Of a DNA stretch of 64,000 nt, positions 23,797 through 34,552 are shown in pieces. The notes beneath the pieces are model-generated. The model did not search any database. It had not been told where the DNA came from and saw only the letters and a program-made list of their open reading frames with translations. Source of the DNA: Coprinellus micaceus (lineage: Eukaryota > Basidiomycota > Agaricomycetes > Agaricales > Psathyrellaceae). The position numbers were made by a program, and so were the translations under genes. Position 1 is the stretch's first letter. The number at the start of each line of letters is the position of its first letter. Location of the stretch: NCBI GenBank assembly GCA_951394405.1, contig OX596345.1, positions 620,001 to 684,000 on the forward strand, read 5' to 3'.

Positions 23797-24553
23797 CTAC
23801 AAGTCGGCATGGGCACGCCAGTTACTTGACACATGGTTAACACCACAAGGAAAGGCTACGAAACTCCGGCGCCATCCTTGCACTACTTGTCGTCCAGTTC
23901 CCCCATGTCGTCGACCGGCAGGTGTCCTTGCTCGTCCCCGAGTCGTGCCTTGGCTATTCCGCCAATTAGGGCTCAGGTTGAGCCGTGCATCGTTCAAGCG
24001 AACCTCACGATCAAGGTTGTCCTTGGACTCCCTCTCGTTTGGGTTATCCTCTGCGGTTTTCCGAGGCCTTTTGCTCCTCGGATGGCGCCGGCGGGATGGT
24101 GGGGCAGAAAGCGGTACGACGGACGGTGTTGAGTCCCAGAGAGCACTTTCCTCGGAGCCGATCAGGATTTCAGGGCAAGTCTCCCTAATCTCGGTCTTGA
24201 TGTCAAGGTAAGTTTGGGTGAAAGCAGCCTGCAGTCCAAGTAGTTGGTCCTGGTGGTACTGGCGCAGTGGCGGACAAGACATCGCTACGGGGCCTTGGGT
24301 GGCAAATGAAATGACAGTGTCAGTTCCCAATGTGCGCTTAGTTTTTTAAGAACAAAGGTAACTCACCGTAAGGCGAACACCATCCTTCTCGCTTGTGAAC
24401 CGGGATGTACAGACTGGCATTCGTCGGAGGCGCGTCGGGAGATGCGGTGTTAATGTTCCCGTCGTCGGCAGTACCAAGCCAGTAGCCACTCTCCAGAGGG
24501 GGGACGAGAATCGTAAGCTGCTTAGCAACACGAACGGGGGGTGTTGAGGTCAT
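23797..24553 (-). CDS. Unknown small protein, two exons
   Basis: Predicted 224-aa protein; exon 1 24553-24367, exon 2 24284-23797, with an 82-nt GT/AG intron that keeps the frame. I do not recognise a family. The N-terminal half (to about residue 110) looks like a real protein, with TILVPPLESGYWLGTADDG and RQYHQDQLLGLQAAFTQTYLDIKTEI, the latter probably helical. The middle is basic and Ser/Pro-rich (SRRRHPRSKRPRK, a possible nuclear localisation signal). The C-terminal 50 residues are Arg/Gly-rich and may be read-through of an undetected intron or UTR. A TATATA element lies on the opposite side near 24682-24690, about 130 bp upstream of the start. The 3' end is the weakest part of the model. 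Confidence 0.45.
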
Positions 24554-25524
24554 TGAGTACTTGCGGCTGAGTTAAAGAGCTTCTCGAGAGGCTGGGGAGG
24601 CAAGAAATCCTAGGCGTCTCGAGTAGTGGCGGATATACGACAGGTGGGATGAAGGGCAGGAAGTCGCAGCTCAACCATCCCTATATATACCACCGTCCAT
24701 GGCTTGGGTAAGAAGACGCGAGTACAATGAGAACAATGACTTGAGTGGCTCCTGGCCCCTGTGGCATCGCCCTTCGCTCGATAAAACAAGAGAGCCACTG
24801 GGAGACCGCGACGCGTCGCGTCATATCCTCTCTGGTGTCCGTCACAAGGAATATTAGCACTGGTACAAGACCTGTGGATTCCATGTCATTGTCCTGATTA
24901 TTCGATGCCTAGAGACAATGGAGGTGTCCATTTCAAAGGATGTTGAGAAAGAGGAAGCCGTATGCCACTGACCCATTTAACCCCTACAACACCGAGTATC
25001 CCCTTGCACGGGCCCGAGTTGTTGGACCTTCCAGAGTTTTCTCGTTCGACGACATGGAGGTCCAGAAGGAGAGACTTTAATTTGCAGCATGTCGATGCTT
25101 GATCATCCCGAGTCGTTTGCACATGGCCGCCGTGATCCGTCAGGCGGGACCGAAATAGTGACGTCGCTGGTTCGGAGACCGCAGGGAGTTGGGAGGGCCA
25201 TACAGAGCCATGCCTAGCCATGTCTGCTCCTAAAATGCCTCCTATCCTTACACTCCCTCTACGTTGTCCCAAATCGCGTTCGTAAAGGCGACCGCGAGGG
25301 GATATCCCATCCCGGTTCCGCCCATGATGATGTCCAACGAACCTGTTCGCTTGCATCATTCTCGGCGCTCGTTCGGCCAAGAAAAACAGTCGCTAAACCA
25401 TGGGGGGCAAAACTAGATCCCGCTGTATGCCGTGCGGGTTCCCAGTGACAAGGCAATAAGTAAGCGTTGAAGACGTCAACGTCGTCGTGTCGTTCCCCCC
25501 TTCCACTCCCCTAGAGCACTCAGG
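24554..25524. other. Intergenic region between divergent genes
   Basis: Shared upstream region of the minus-strand unknown gene and the plus-strand Ssu1-like gene. A 160-codon ORF on the minus strand (24898-25380) shows no family features. CT-rich sequence precedes the start at 25525. Confidence 0.45.
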
Positions 25525-27012
25525 ATGGTCGAGAAACCATACCACCCTTCTCCTAATCTTTCGGATGCCATATCCATTCTCACTCAGTGCGTAATAGAGT
25601 CATATTCCCGAGTTAGCTTGTTATCTAACCATCCTGCAGAAAGGCCACCCCGGGGCTCTTTGCCTCGGTCATGGGTAATTAAATAGTTGCCATTCAACCG
25701 GCATTAGCTGACCTCAACCGCCTCAACAGCGACGGGGATTATTAGCACCCTTCTCTACGTCTTTCCATACGGAAGGGATTCCCTGGCCATGATGACCGCT
25801 TCCCTCGTATTCTTCTTCATCAACCTCGCCATTTTCTTCATCTTTACGGCCTTCGTATTATCCAAGTACATCCTACAACCCGATCGATGGAAGGCACACA
25901 TAGCCAACCCGGGGAGGGCTCTATTTTTCGGGACGTTTCCGATGGGTGCCTGCACGCTTCTCAACGTCGCAGTCGATGTCATCCACACGTACTTCCGATA
26001 CGGTGGGAAAAGATTCCTGTATCTCCTGTGGGGGATGTGGTGGGTAGTGGTTATTCTGGGTTGTGCGTGCTGCTGGGTCGGTATATATGCAATGTGCGTC
26101 CCCAGGCCTTCGAGTCATTTCCAAATCTGACCCAATCTCGCAGGTCCACGCGACAAAAACACTCCCTCGAGACCATGGCCGCAACATGGGTTTTGCCTGT
26201 GACCACCCTCACTGTCGTATCTTCCTCCGGGGGAATCCTTGCGACCGCACTCCGCCGCTATTCCATGTACCACGCCCTCCTCACCACAGTCGTCTCCGTT
26301 TTTCTCGTAACCGTAGGTCTCTCACTCGGCCTGATGATCCTCACGGTCTATCTCGCGCGTCTTATTATCTACGGCCTCCCCCCAGGCGCTAGCATCATCA
26401 GCGTCTTCCTCCCTCTCGGCACAACGGGCCAATCAGGCTATGCCCTAACACATATCGGCGCCAACTTCAACGAGATCCTCCCTTACGGCTGCCAAGGGGC
26501 ATCACCATTCCTTGGAGGCCGAAATACGGGCGAGATCCTAGAAGTGGTGTGCCTTGGGACGGCGTTCGTTCTATGGTCGCTGGCGACGATGTGGATGATC
26601 TTCGCGCTCCTCGCTCTCAAAAACACCGTATTCGGGAACTACGTGCCCTTCCATATATCCTTCTGGGGCCTCGTCTTCCCAAACGTAAGTCAGAGGGGGT
26701 CGTAGCCTCTTATAGTAACGACCCCGCCTCTTTTAGTAGTCGTGATGAGGAGGGCTAGCGCTGACATCAACTTTTGATTTGCAGGGCGTCTATGCAAATT
26801 TGACTATTGCGCTTGGGGTGGCGTTCGATTCGAATGCTTTCAAAATTTATGGGGCAGTATACGCCGTTTGGGTGCTGCTTATTTGGATGTGCGTGTCGGC
26901 GAGATCGATGTTGGCGTTGAAGGAAATCGTTCGGAGTAGTGCTGGCCATCCCGAGAACGTGGAGGATGGCCCTCGCCTTGTCCCGTCCGTCAAGAGTACT
27001 GAATCAGGCTAG
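25525..27012 (+). CDS. Ssu1/TehA-type plasma-membrane exporter (sulfite or dicarboxylate)
   Basis: Predicted 409-aa multi-pass membrane protein of the TDT/SLAC1 superfamily, which includes yeast sulfite exporter Ssu1, fission-yeast malate permease Mae1 and bacterial TehA. Exons: 25525-25586, 25640-25674, 25730-26093, 26144-26684, 26785-27012; splice sites are canonical and frames join. Family blocks: FASVMATGIISTLLYVFPYG in helix 1, then LFFGTFPMGACTLLNV, TWVLPVTTLTVVSSSGG, FLPLGTTGQSGYAL, and the C-terminal FPNGVYANLTIALGVAFDS. About ten hydrophobic segments are apparent, with a short cytoplasmic N-terminus and a 40-residue polar tail. The sequence looks closer to Ssu1 than to Mae1, suggesting sulfite efflux, which protects cells during sulfur-amino-acid breakdown. 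That substrate is inference. Confidence 0.88.
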
Positions 27013-27395
27013 AGGCGCCTGAAAGGGCCCTATAGCATGGGCATCGGTCAAAAACCAGAGCACGCTCGGCCCAGTGTCTAAACACTTGTGTCAGTCGTCA
27101 AGACGCGAACGCCAGACTTCACCATTCCCCCTGCAAACCTTCTCCACAGATGGCCAGAATGCAATTCTCGCGATGCAGGAGACAGCTGGGGCACAGAAAC
27201 TGCCCCGAGATCTGTAGGATGGCAAAGGCGGGAGTGGCGGTGGGTCGAGATGGAGATACATATACGGACACTGAAAAGGGATATCACAAGGGGTAGAAGA
27301 TGAGTCAAAAGGCTGTTCGAATAAACCCTCTTGTTCGCGCAATATAGTGGAGGGCGCTCTAGTATTCTGGGGACAGACAAGGTATCTCCACAAAC
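27013..27395. other. Convergent intergenic region
   Basis: Short region between the 3' ends of the transporter and the secreted-protein gene; expected to contain both 3' UTRs. No feature was recognised. Confidence 0.5.
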
Positions 27396-28149
27396 CTACA
27401 GGAGGAGAACCCCAGTAAGCATACCCAACACAGGTAGCCCCAACATCGCAAACATCCTCGCCGCGCCCCCCTCCCCACCGTGCGCCCTAGGCAAAGCTCC
27501 ACTCGAAGGGAGATTGAAACTCTCCACATTCGAGACTGTGTACCACGGCACCGCGGTACCAGTCACTGTTGCAGCCAGGGTCGCCGTCCCCTGGCTGGCC
27601 TTTCCAACGATCTTCACCGCACAGACCATCCTCCCGGTGCTGGGGTCAGTCGTACAATCGTCCTCTCGTGTTGCTTTCAAGCCGTCGACGGTCGTCTCGA
27701 TCGCGAGATGGTACCGCGATGCGTCGGCGCGGAAAGTATCTGTGAAAAATAATTAAGCGGCCAATTGGACCAGGTCAGTTCAGAGATTCCGGGCAATGAG
27801 GAACAGGGAATAAACGCACAGGTGACCGTCGTTGGGCTCGGTACCAAGGTCAAAGTTGTGAACCTATTGGTATAGACTGCCCTGCTTTGAGCCTCGGCAG
27901 CGACGTATGCTGTTTCGCCGCTCTTCTCAACGGACACGGGGGTGATGCCGATTGAGTACCCTGAGCGGATGACAGAGTCGGTCGTTGAAGGCGGGTCGGC
28001 GGCGAGCTGGTAGAGGGTCACATCTTCTGCAAGGATCCTAGGGAGGACTGGTGGGGCGGTAAGTAATGATGTAGAAGAGCGCACTAAGGGAAGTGTCGAA
28101 ACCCACATATTGCGGCCAAAGCACCGGCAGTAAATGTCGTGAACTTCAT
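27396..28149 (-). CDS. Secreted, probably GPI-anchored protein of unknown function
   Basis: Predicted 204-aa protein from exons 28149-28107, 28047-27820 and 27739-27396. The start at 28149 gives a signal peptide (MKFTTFTAGALAAIF) that runs on through an intron into a family-neutral ectodomain. The ectodomain has regular Thr/Ser-rich beta-like stretches (TTDSVIRSGYSIGITPVSV; NRFTTLTLVPSPTTVTYTF) and two cysteines near CTTDPSTGRMVC. The C-terminus has a small-residue linker (GGEGGA) followed by a hydrophobic tail (MLGLPVLGMLTGVLLL), as expected for a GPI-attachment signal. I infer a cell-surface protein; no enzyme motif is present. Splice choice for intron 1 rests on frame and on the AG at 28048, because an AG further downstream would break the frame. 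It converges with the transporter gene. Confidence 0.72.
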
Positions 28150-28220
28150 AAATATTCGTGGGGACGGTGGAGAAAGGAAAGGATATGGCGCGTTTGTGCC
28201 ACCCAACTGATGCATGGGTC

Positions 28221-28230
28221 TCTTTATACC
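28221..28230 (-). promoter_or_regulatory. TATA box candidate for the secreted protein gene
   Basis: GGTATAAAGA on the minus strand, about 72-80 bp upstream of the start at 28149. It supports that start choice. Confidence 0.5.
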
Positions 28231-28859
28231 CTGGCATGGACCGATCCATCAGCGCTCAGGGAGGTCGCATGCGAGACCTCCTGTGCACAGAACGTTGTTT
28301 TCATCATCGATGGGAACAGTATCTGAACTGCATCATTGCATTCAGCGTGGACACCAAGGATGCAAGAATGTGTGAATGTACCTGAACCCAAAGCAGCCCA
28401 AAGCGCGATGGCGACGCGCTCGAGGCGGCCGGAAGCAGATTTTCGAAGCTATTTCAAAGCTGTGGACGGGTATCCCGGTGCTGTGAGATGATGTCCGAGA
28501 TTAGTGCCAGGGTCATTAGTGCGAAGGAAGAGAAGGAACGAAAACCAGTCCGCGCCCACAGAAGCCAGGCCAACCGATGGTGACCAGGTGGAGTACCACC
28601 GCGACCATGTATCGCATACCTGTATGCTGTCCACTGCTGTTCATCCGTCATCACCCCCGAGGCCGAGGTCGAAGGAGGTCAGAAGGACGCATGAGAGCGC
28701 GATCCAACCTGACTCGGACCACAAAGAGGTCCTATCGGCAATCCAGTCACAAGTAAAAATACATCTTGGATTTAGCGCTTCGTACACACCCTTCCTAGAT
28801 AACCACTGTCCGCTAATCGTTTTGGTGGGATGATATGTTCAAACCTTGGAAAAAATGTA
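28231..28859. other. Intergenic region
   Basis: Upstream of the secreted-protein gene and downstream of the homoserine dehydrogenase stop. No supported gene or RNA. Confidence 0.45.
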
Positions 28860-30061
28860 TCAGGCAAGCTTGAGGAGGTCGCCGAGGACCCCCATCGCGG
28901 TAACTGCAGCGCCGGCACCTGCACCCTGGACGATGAGAGGCCTAGGGCTGTATCGCTCGGTGTAGAACATGATGATGTTGTCCGAGCCTCCAAGGGAGGT
29001 GGCGAAGGGGTGGGTGGCGGGGTACCTAGAGTCGCGATACAGTAATCGTCAGTGTTCATTCCCGGATGTGAGATGGAGGGAACGAAAACACACTGAGCTA
29101 GTCCAGCCTTCACCACACCGTTCTCAACATCGACCACACCCACAAACCTCAACACTTGGCCCTCCTTCACCGCCTGCACCCTGACCGCCTCAAAGTCCCG
29201 ATCATGCGCAGGGAGCCTCTCCAAAAACTCGTCCCCGGTCTTAATCCCCCTCAACGGTTTAGGGGTCAAGCTCTGTGTGTCCACATCCGCATAACTCTGT
29301 AGCTCGGGAAGGGCTCCCTTCTTGTCTCCAATCGAGAACGCCGACACCGTCCTAGCCAGGATCGTAAGCTTCCTCGCAACGTCCGCACCGTTAAGGTCAT
29401 CCCCAGGGTGGGGCTCTGTGTACCCCTTCTCCCTCGCAATCTTGACGACCTCTGAGAACTTCGGCGGGGCTGCTTGGGGCTTGGGAGGGCTCCATTCGTT
29501 GAAGATATAGCTCATCGTCCCGCTGAACACCCCCTCAATCCTCGTCACCCGATCCCCACTCCCCAACATCTCCTTCAACGTATTAATCACAGGCAACCCC
29601 GCGCCCACCGTGCTCTCATTAAACCACTTCCCCGCCTCACTACCCGCCGACGCAGCGAGGATCGCGTCCCAAACCGCCTTATCCCCCGAGAACGCCTTCT
29701 TGTTAGGCGTGACGACGCTAACACCCGCCTTCAACCACTCAGGGTAGAGCCCCGCGACGTCGTCCGAGCTAGTATTATCGACGATGACCGCCTGCCTCTG
29801 CGTGGCGCCGGTGCCCTGCACAACCAGGCTCTTGAGGTACCCAGCGACAGCTTTGAGGTCCGCAGGGTCGCTGCTCGCGTCGAGAGCGGCCTTCCACGAG
29901 TCGGGCGAGGTGACGGTATCGTAGAGAGCCTTGCGAGAGGAGGAGAGGAAGACGATCTTGAAGGGGTTGCGCTCGGCGGGGATGGAGAGGATCTGGGAGA
30001 TGAGCTCGCTGCCGACGAGTCCAACTCCGACGATTCCAACGAGGATTTCCTTGGGTGCCAT
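28860..30061 (-). CDS. HOM6: Homoserine dehydrogenase
   Basis: NAD(P)-dependent homoserine dehydrogenase, which reduces aspartate semialdehyde to homoserine on the route to threonine, methionine and isoleucine. Exon 1 is 30061-29094 and exon 2 29025-28860; the 68-nt intron has GT/AG ends and rejoins the frame, giving 377 aa from MAPKEI, close to yeast Hom6. Visible features: Rossmann motif [12 protein letters not shown] (residues 9-20), [40 protein letters not shown], the catalytic-site block [20 protein letters not shown], and the C-terminal [22 protein letters not shown]. The frame stays open upstream to a Met at 30271, adding 70 Arg/Ser/Thr-rich residues that resemble a mitochondrial presequence. 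I chose the MAPKEI start because it matches the known cytosolic enzyme. Confidence 0.93.
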
Positions 30062-30387
30062 TGTGCTGATGTTGGCGGTACGAGTGGGTGTATGCGTAGT
30101 CGATGTAGTGGTAGAAGAAAAACGAGCGCTAATCTTCAATCCCGGATAATCGTTGTGCCAAGCGCTGAACGCAGATCTGGAGAGCCCAGTTGATAATCGC
30201 CAGTCCTTCGCCGACTTCGGACTCCAGCCCCGAAATCCAGCGAGGACCCTCCGAGTCAAGGAAAGAGTCATTACAACGCGAAGGGTGGGGTTGAATAGCC
30301 CTCGATGTCGCCATCATGTCGTGGTTCAATTCCAAGAAGCAGCGGCGTCGGACTTTCGGACGTGCTCTCCCACTGACCATCCTCAGG

Positions 30388-30429
30388 ACCATTCAGATTC
30401 ACTCCTTCGTTCAGGTAGAAACAAGAAAT
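30388..30429. repeat. Short dispersed repeat, copy 1
   Basis: ACCATTCAGATTCACT followed by CCTTCGTTCAGGTAGAAACA. It matches 31268-31320, where an extra run of about 18 bp containing a second GATTCACT interrupts it. It lies in the presumed 3' UTR of the gene at 30508-31110. Confidence 0.6.
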
Positions 30430-30507
30430 TTTAATTCGGTCATACACATACATAGGAAACGAGAAAGGAAGTCCTTCAAGAGCCTTCGACTGAGTTGCCC
30501 AACTACA

Positions 30508-31110
30508 TCATCTCGTCGTCCTACTCTGGGGGCTGCCAACAATATCAGCGACAATCTCTTTCATCCGAGCAAACCCTTCCGGGGAAAGAATATCGACGTC
30601 CCAACGCCCTTCCAAGAAATCGCGAGGAAGGATACGGCCACCGCTTGGACGGGCTTCAAACTCGGGACCCACGACGCAGGTACCGACATCCCCACAATAA
30701 ACGCGCAAAGACGTCCCAAGCAAGCTCAACCCCCACAACCTCGGCAGAGGGCAGTCATGAAGTATGATATCGTACCGCCGACGCATCTGCTCATCGGCTT
30801 GGAACCGTAGATGGGAGTTGGAGACCCAGCCGTCTTCCTTGATATCTGCAATGAGAACAGGACGGTGTTCATCGTTGAAAACGACCAGAAATACGTTGGC
30901 GGGATCAACGGTATCACGGGAGGATAGATCCCCGCCGGGAGGGAAATGGGGAGCGACGAAGAACTCGTAGGAGTCGGGCTCGAAACAGTACGAGAGGAGC
31001 TTGTTGTAGGGCCCATTATAGCGATTCTCGAGCGCCAGGGGCTCGTTGCGACATATATCGAAGATATTTATCAAGCCAGCAGGCCAAGAGACATCGGTTG
31101 AGAATGGCAT
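30508..31110 (-). CDS. Unknown protein with possible PD-(D/E)XK-like core
   Basis: Single-exon 200-aa ORF from MPFSTDV; the frame stays open upstream to a Met at 31146, adding 12 residues. I do not recognise a named family, though proteins of this look are common in Agaricomycete genomes. The centre reads VFLVVFNDEHRPVLIADIKE, a hydrophobic strand, then ADIKED, then a helix with conserved-looking charges (FQADEQMRRRYDIILHD). Strand, acidic residue and (D/E)xK followed by a helix is the layout of the PD-(D/E)XK nuclease core, but the first acidic ligand is not certain and the resemblance may be chance. No signal peptide or membrane segment. It lies downstream of low-complexity DNA and upstream of HOM6 on the same strand. 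Confidence 0.6.
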   Translation of the reverse strand: MPFSTDVSWPAGLINIFDICRNEPLALENRYNGPYNKLLSYCFEPDSYEFFVAPHFPPGGDLSSRDTVDPANVFLVVFNDEHRPVLIADIKEDGWVSNSHLRFQADEQMRRRYDIILHDCPLPRLWGLSLLGTSLRVYCGDVGTCVVGPEFEARPSGGRILPRDFLEGRWDVDILSPEGFARMKEIVADIVGSPQSRTTR

Positions 31111-31267
31111 GCTGAAGGACGACAATGTTAGTGAACGTGCATACACGACGAAAACTCATACATTGTGGGGTGGTGGTGGTGGTTTGAGACAAAGCTGGCT
31201 CCGATCATCTGCCTTCCTGTACTATCTGGAACACTTCGACAGGGGACCCAGGGCTCAAGCGCTCAAA

Positions 31268-31331
31268 ACCATTCAGATTCACTAGCACTGCTGATTCACT
31301 CCTTCGTTCAAGTAAAAACAACACATTTCAT
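31268..31331. repeat. Short dispersed repeat, copy 2
   Basis: ACCATTCAGATTCACT, about 18 inserted bases including a second GATTCACT, then CCTTCGTTCAAGTAAAAACA. Partner of 30388-30429. Confidence 0.6.
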
Positions 31332-33586
31332 TTATTCCATTTCACTCATCCACACACACGAGAAAAAAACACTATAGAGTACCACCACAAAAACGTTCTA
31401 CAAACTCCACGTAACAACGCTATCGTTCAACAAACAGAATGTTCAGAATCAGAAGGGTAGAAACAACAGAACAGAACAGAACAGAACAGAACAGAAGGAC
31501 ACACGAAAACACAACGAACGTGCAATACACTTTTAAAACGGGGAGTAGTATGTATGGGGAGCGGATAAGAGAGGCGAGGAGTAGAGGCGATGTCAATCGT
31601 AAGAAAGACGGAGGGGGAAACGAGACAGGAAACAAAGGAACGGCAGGGTAGTCGGGTACGTATGGGCTCGAACTAGGATAGATGACGATGATAATGAGTA
31701 GTAAGGATAGTGATAGTGATAGGATGGCGGGTATAAAACCGTATAATACAAGTACACATACACAAAACATTCCACGGGGAGAAAGACCAGGGGATGCGGG
31801 CGGACGGCGGGCGTGTGCATGAAAGGAAGAGGAAGACGCGGACGTGCGTATGAAACGAACAAGGGCGGAGGGAAGAAGGAAGTGACAGAACCATGCAAGT
31901 GAAATACACATACAAGTTCTATGGGTCGCAGAAAGGTAGGAGAGTGCAAGAACGAGTCCAATGCAGAGTACCGGATGGATGGATGGATGAATGTTGTCGA
32001 TGTATGCGCAGATGATAATACGTGCATGCATGCGTTGCGTGTTATGCAGACCGTTGAAGTTTTGCAGTTGCAGGTGCGATTGATTGAGCTGAGCCGAGTC
32101 GAAACTGAAGGTTATGGGGTTTTGAAAGGTCGGGGCTCGATACGTGAACGAATAAATGAACCAGGAAGTAGACGCCGGGCGCAGTGTCGATGTTGCGAAG
32201 TGAACCAATCGAGTCGAGACGCATGGCCTCCTCAACCCTACAAAACGAAATCACCATTAGCACACGCCCTCTCAAAATCAAGTCCCACTCACCGAGTATA
32301 CGATCCACCCATCCGCCACGACACCAACCCTCGGCGCCAGCTTCCACCTCCAAAAGGTAGGGTGGGAGGCTTGACTGAGAAGTAGAAGTAGAAAAAGGTA
32401 GAACGGGAGACCTCGCAAGGTACCAAGGAAGAAACAACACACAGTAAAAGAAAAGGTGACGTATATTCGATACACATGTAAGAGAGAAAAGGTTCATAAA
32501 AAAGTACAGGGCGCCCAACAGAAACACGGGTAAGGTAAACGCGACCATAGACCAGGCAGAAAAGAAGACAGGGCACCCCTAATACGCAACATCAACAGAA
32601 ACCCAACCACATATCCCATACTCAAACACAAAAAGAAAGAAAAGTAAGAGGCATGAAACGTCATAACACCGACCCACCGACCGACACAGTCGATGCACGG
32701 CTAATATGTAAGATATAGAGATACGACTATGTAGGTAGGCTAACCGAGGGCAGTCGGCAGTTGTGAAACGAGGATGGTAGAAGTGGTGGTGGTGTCACAA
32801 ATAATAGAAGAGAAAAAATGCAGCGGGAGATACGATCGTCGTCATCGAGAAACGAGAAACGAGAAAGAGACGCGTGCGGGACCATGCAAATAAATATACG
32901 ACGGCGGGCGGGTGGGGGAGGGGTATGTGCGGGCGGAAGGGCAAGTATGGGCGAAAGCCCAAAGGTAGAACAGAAAATAGGAAGAAGACCCGCCCAAGAA
33001 CCCCACCGTCGCATCGACATAAAAGTACACATTGGTAGGCTGCCTTGCGTTACGTTGCAGACGATGAAATACGTCGCAGAGAGAAAAATACGTCGCAGGA
33101 GATACGTCGCAGAAACGTAGAAAAGAAAAAAAGGTAGAAAAGAAGAAAGGAGCACAGCCTAACGTACACGATACACAAAAGAAAGAAAAAAGTCCAACCG
33201 AACGAAGACGACGACGTACGCATCTCGTACGCCCGGGCTGACGGCAAGGCGCGTTTTGCTCGACCCGAACCAAGTCGAGTCGAGTCGAGTCGAGTCGGAG
33301 AGGTCAGGTGAAGTGAAGTGAAGAGCGCCTTGGCCGTCGACCGTGGTGGGGGAATAGTCTGGTCTTGAAGATGATGGTGTGGGTAGCACAAGGAGACGAC
33401 CTCCGAAATACTTGTAGATGGGGGCGCAGAAATGACTTGGTTCGAATCCGCGAAAGCGATATTCTCCATACGAAAAGAGGGGGGCGTCCGAAAAAGCGAT
33501 AATAATCCGTCGACAGGGGGAGCCTCAAGGACTCCAAACCGAATTGTGGTGTGGGGGGTGACATAGAGAACGAAGCCGAGAGTCCG

Positions 33587-33624
33587 AGGTGGTGGTGGTG
33601 GTGGTGGTGGTGGTGGTGGTGGTG
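33587..33624. repeat. GGT trinucleotide microsatellite
   Basis: About twelve uninterrupted GGT units. A second shorter GGT array is at 34024-34045. Confidence 0.9.
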
Positions 33625-34552
33625 ATGTGGTCGTCGTATCGGCGGTGACTTCATCGAGCATCCTCGTCGTAAGAAGGTGGGTGAAAGAAGTCGTCGTAGG
33701 TGAAGCGCAGTAGTAGTGGCGGTGGTGAAAGGTGGAAGTGGTAATGGTAAGACCGTGCATAAATGTAAGTCGTCGGGGGTGTGTCCGCTCCCCGTCCCCA
33801 AGTCCACAGACCCAGGCAACGGTATGGCCTAAAATATATACGGCCGCGGACAACACCACCCCCCTAGCTCTCCGTAGAGAGACCAAACATCTCTCGCAAC
33901 AAACATCAACGAAAAACACACCCGCTCTCTCGCCTCGCCCTGCTCCCCAAACAACCCCCGCACGCAACATAAAATCCCAAAAAGAAGAGGAATCAGAAAT
34001 ACACAAGTGAGCCCAAGGGGAGAAGGTGGTGGTGGTGGTGGTGGTATGAAAGAGCGAACTCCCAAAAACCCCAAGATAAGCGGGAAAGGTGGACGTGAAC
34101 AGAAGATGAAAGAATAACGATAGCAAAAGAAAAAGATGTGAACAGGAAGGGAAAAAAGGATGTCGATGTCGATGCGGAGAAGGAGGAAGAGGATAATGCT
34201 GATGAGCTATTGATACACATGATTTGCTTGCTTGGGAGTTCGAAGTTCGAGTTCGTCGATAGGAGGTTGAGTTTCATTACGCGAGGTTGTGTAAAGTTGA
34301 AATGCGTGAGAAATGTTGGTTGGTTTGTGGGTGGGTTGCAGGGGTGAGGCCAGAGAGCGAACGAACGCCGGGAGAGTTTGAGAAGCAGAAAGGAAGACGA
34401 CGGTGGGGCATCTAGACGTAGTGGGGGTGGTAGGAGCCTCGGGGCTGAAGTAGGCGGTATAAGCAAAAAGCCCGGGTCTATAGGGGTAAAACCGAAAAAA
34501 CGAAGCTGACCTCTAGAGCTTCTCTCTATGTCAAAGGGTGGCGTAACGTCGT

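Larger units (their letters stand above)
31111..34552. other. Long low-complexity, microsatellite-rich region without supported genes
   Basis: Contains purine-rich plus-strand sequence and many simple repeats: ACAGA units at 31466-31496, GGAT units near 31977-31990, GAGTC units at 33273-33297, GGT units at 33587-33624 and 34024-34045. Long minus-strand ORFs here (271 and 358 codons) encode runs of Ser, Phe, His and Thr that simply follow the repeats, so I do not call them genes. The right end should include the 3' UTR of the gene ending at 34553. Confidence 0.55.

Noticed and set aside
24898..25380. 160-codon minus-strand ORF between two divergent genes
   Set aside because: Random-looking composition and no motif; it lies in the expected promoter region of the transporter gene.
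28772..28859. Continuation of the homoserine dehydrogenase ORF past 28860 in an unspliced frame
   Set aside because: The unspliced frame loses family similarity after AGLAQ. Splicing at 29094/29025 restores the conserved C-terminus ending at 28860.
31420..34126. Minus-strand ORFs of 271 and 358 codons, apparently membrane-like or His-rich
   Set aside because: Their hydrophobic, Ser- and His-rich runs are translations of purine-rich repeats and GGT arrays; there is no conserved pattern.
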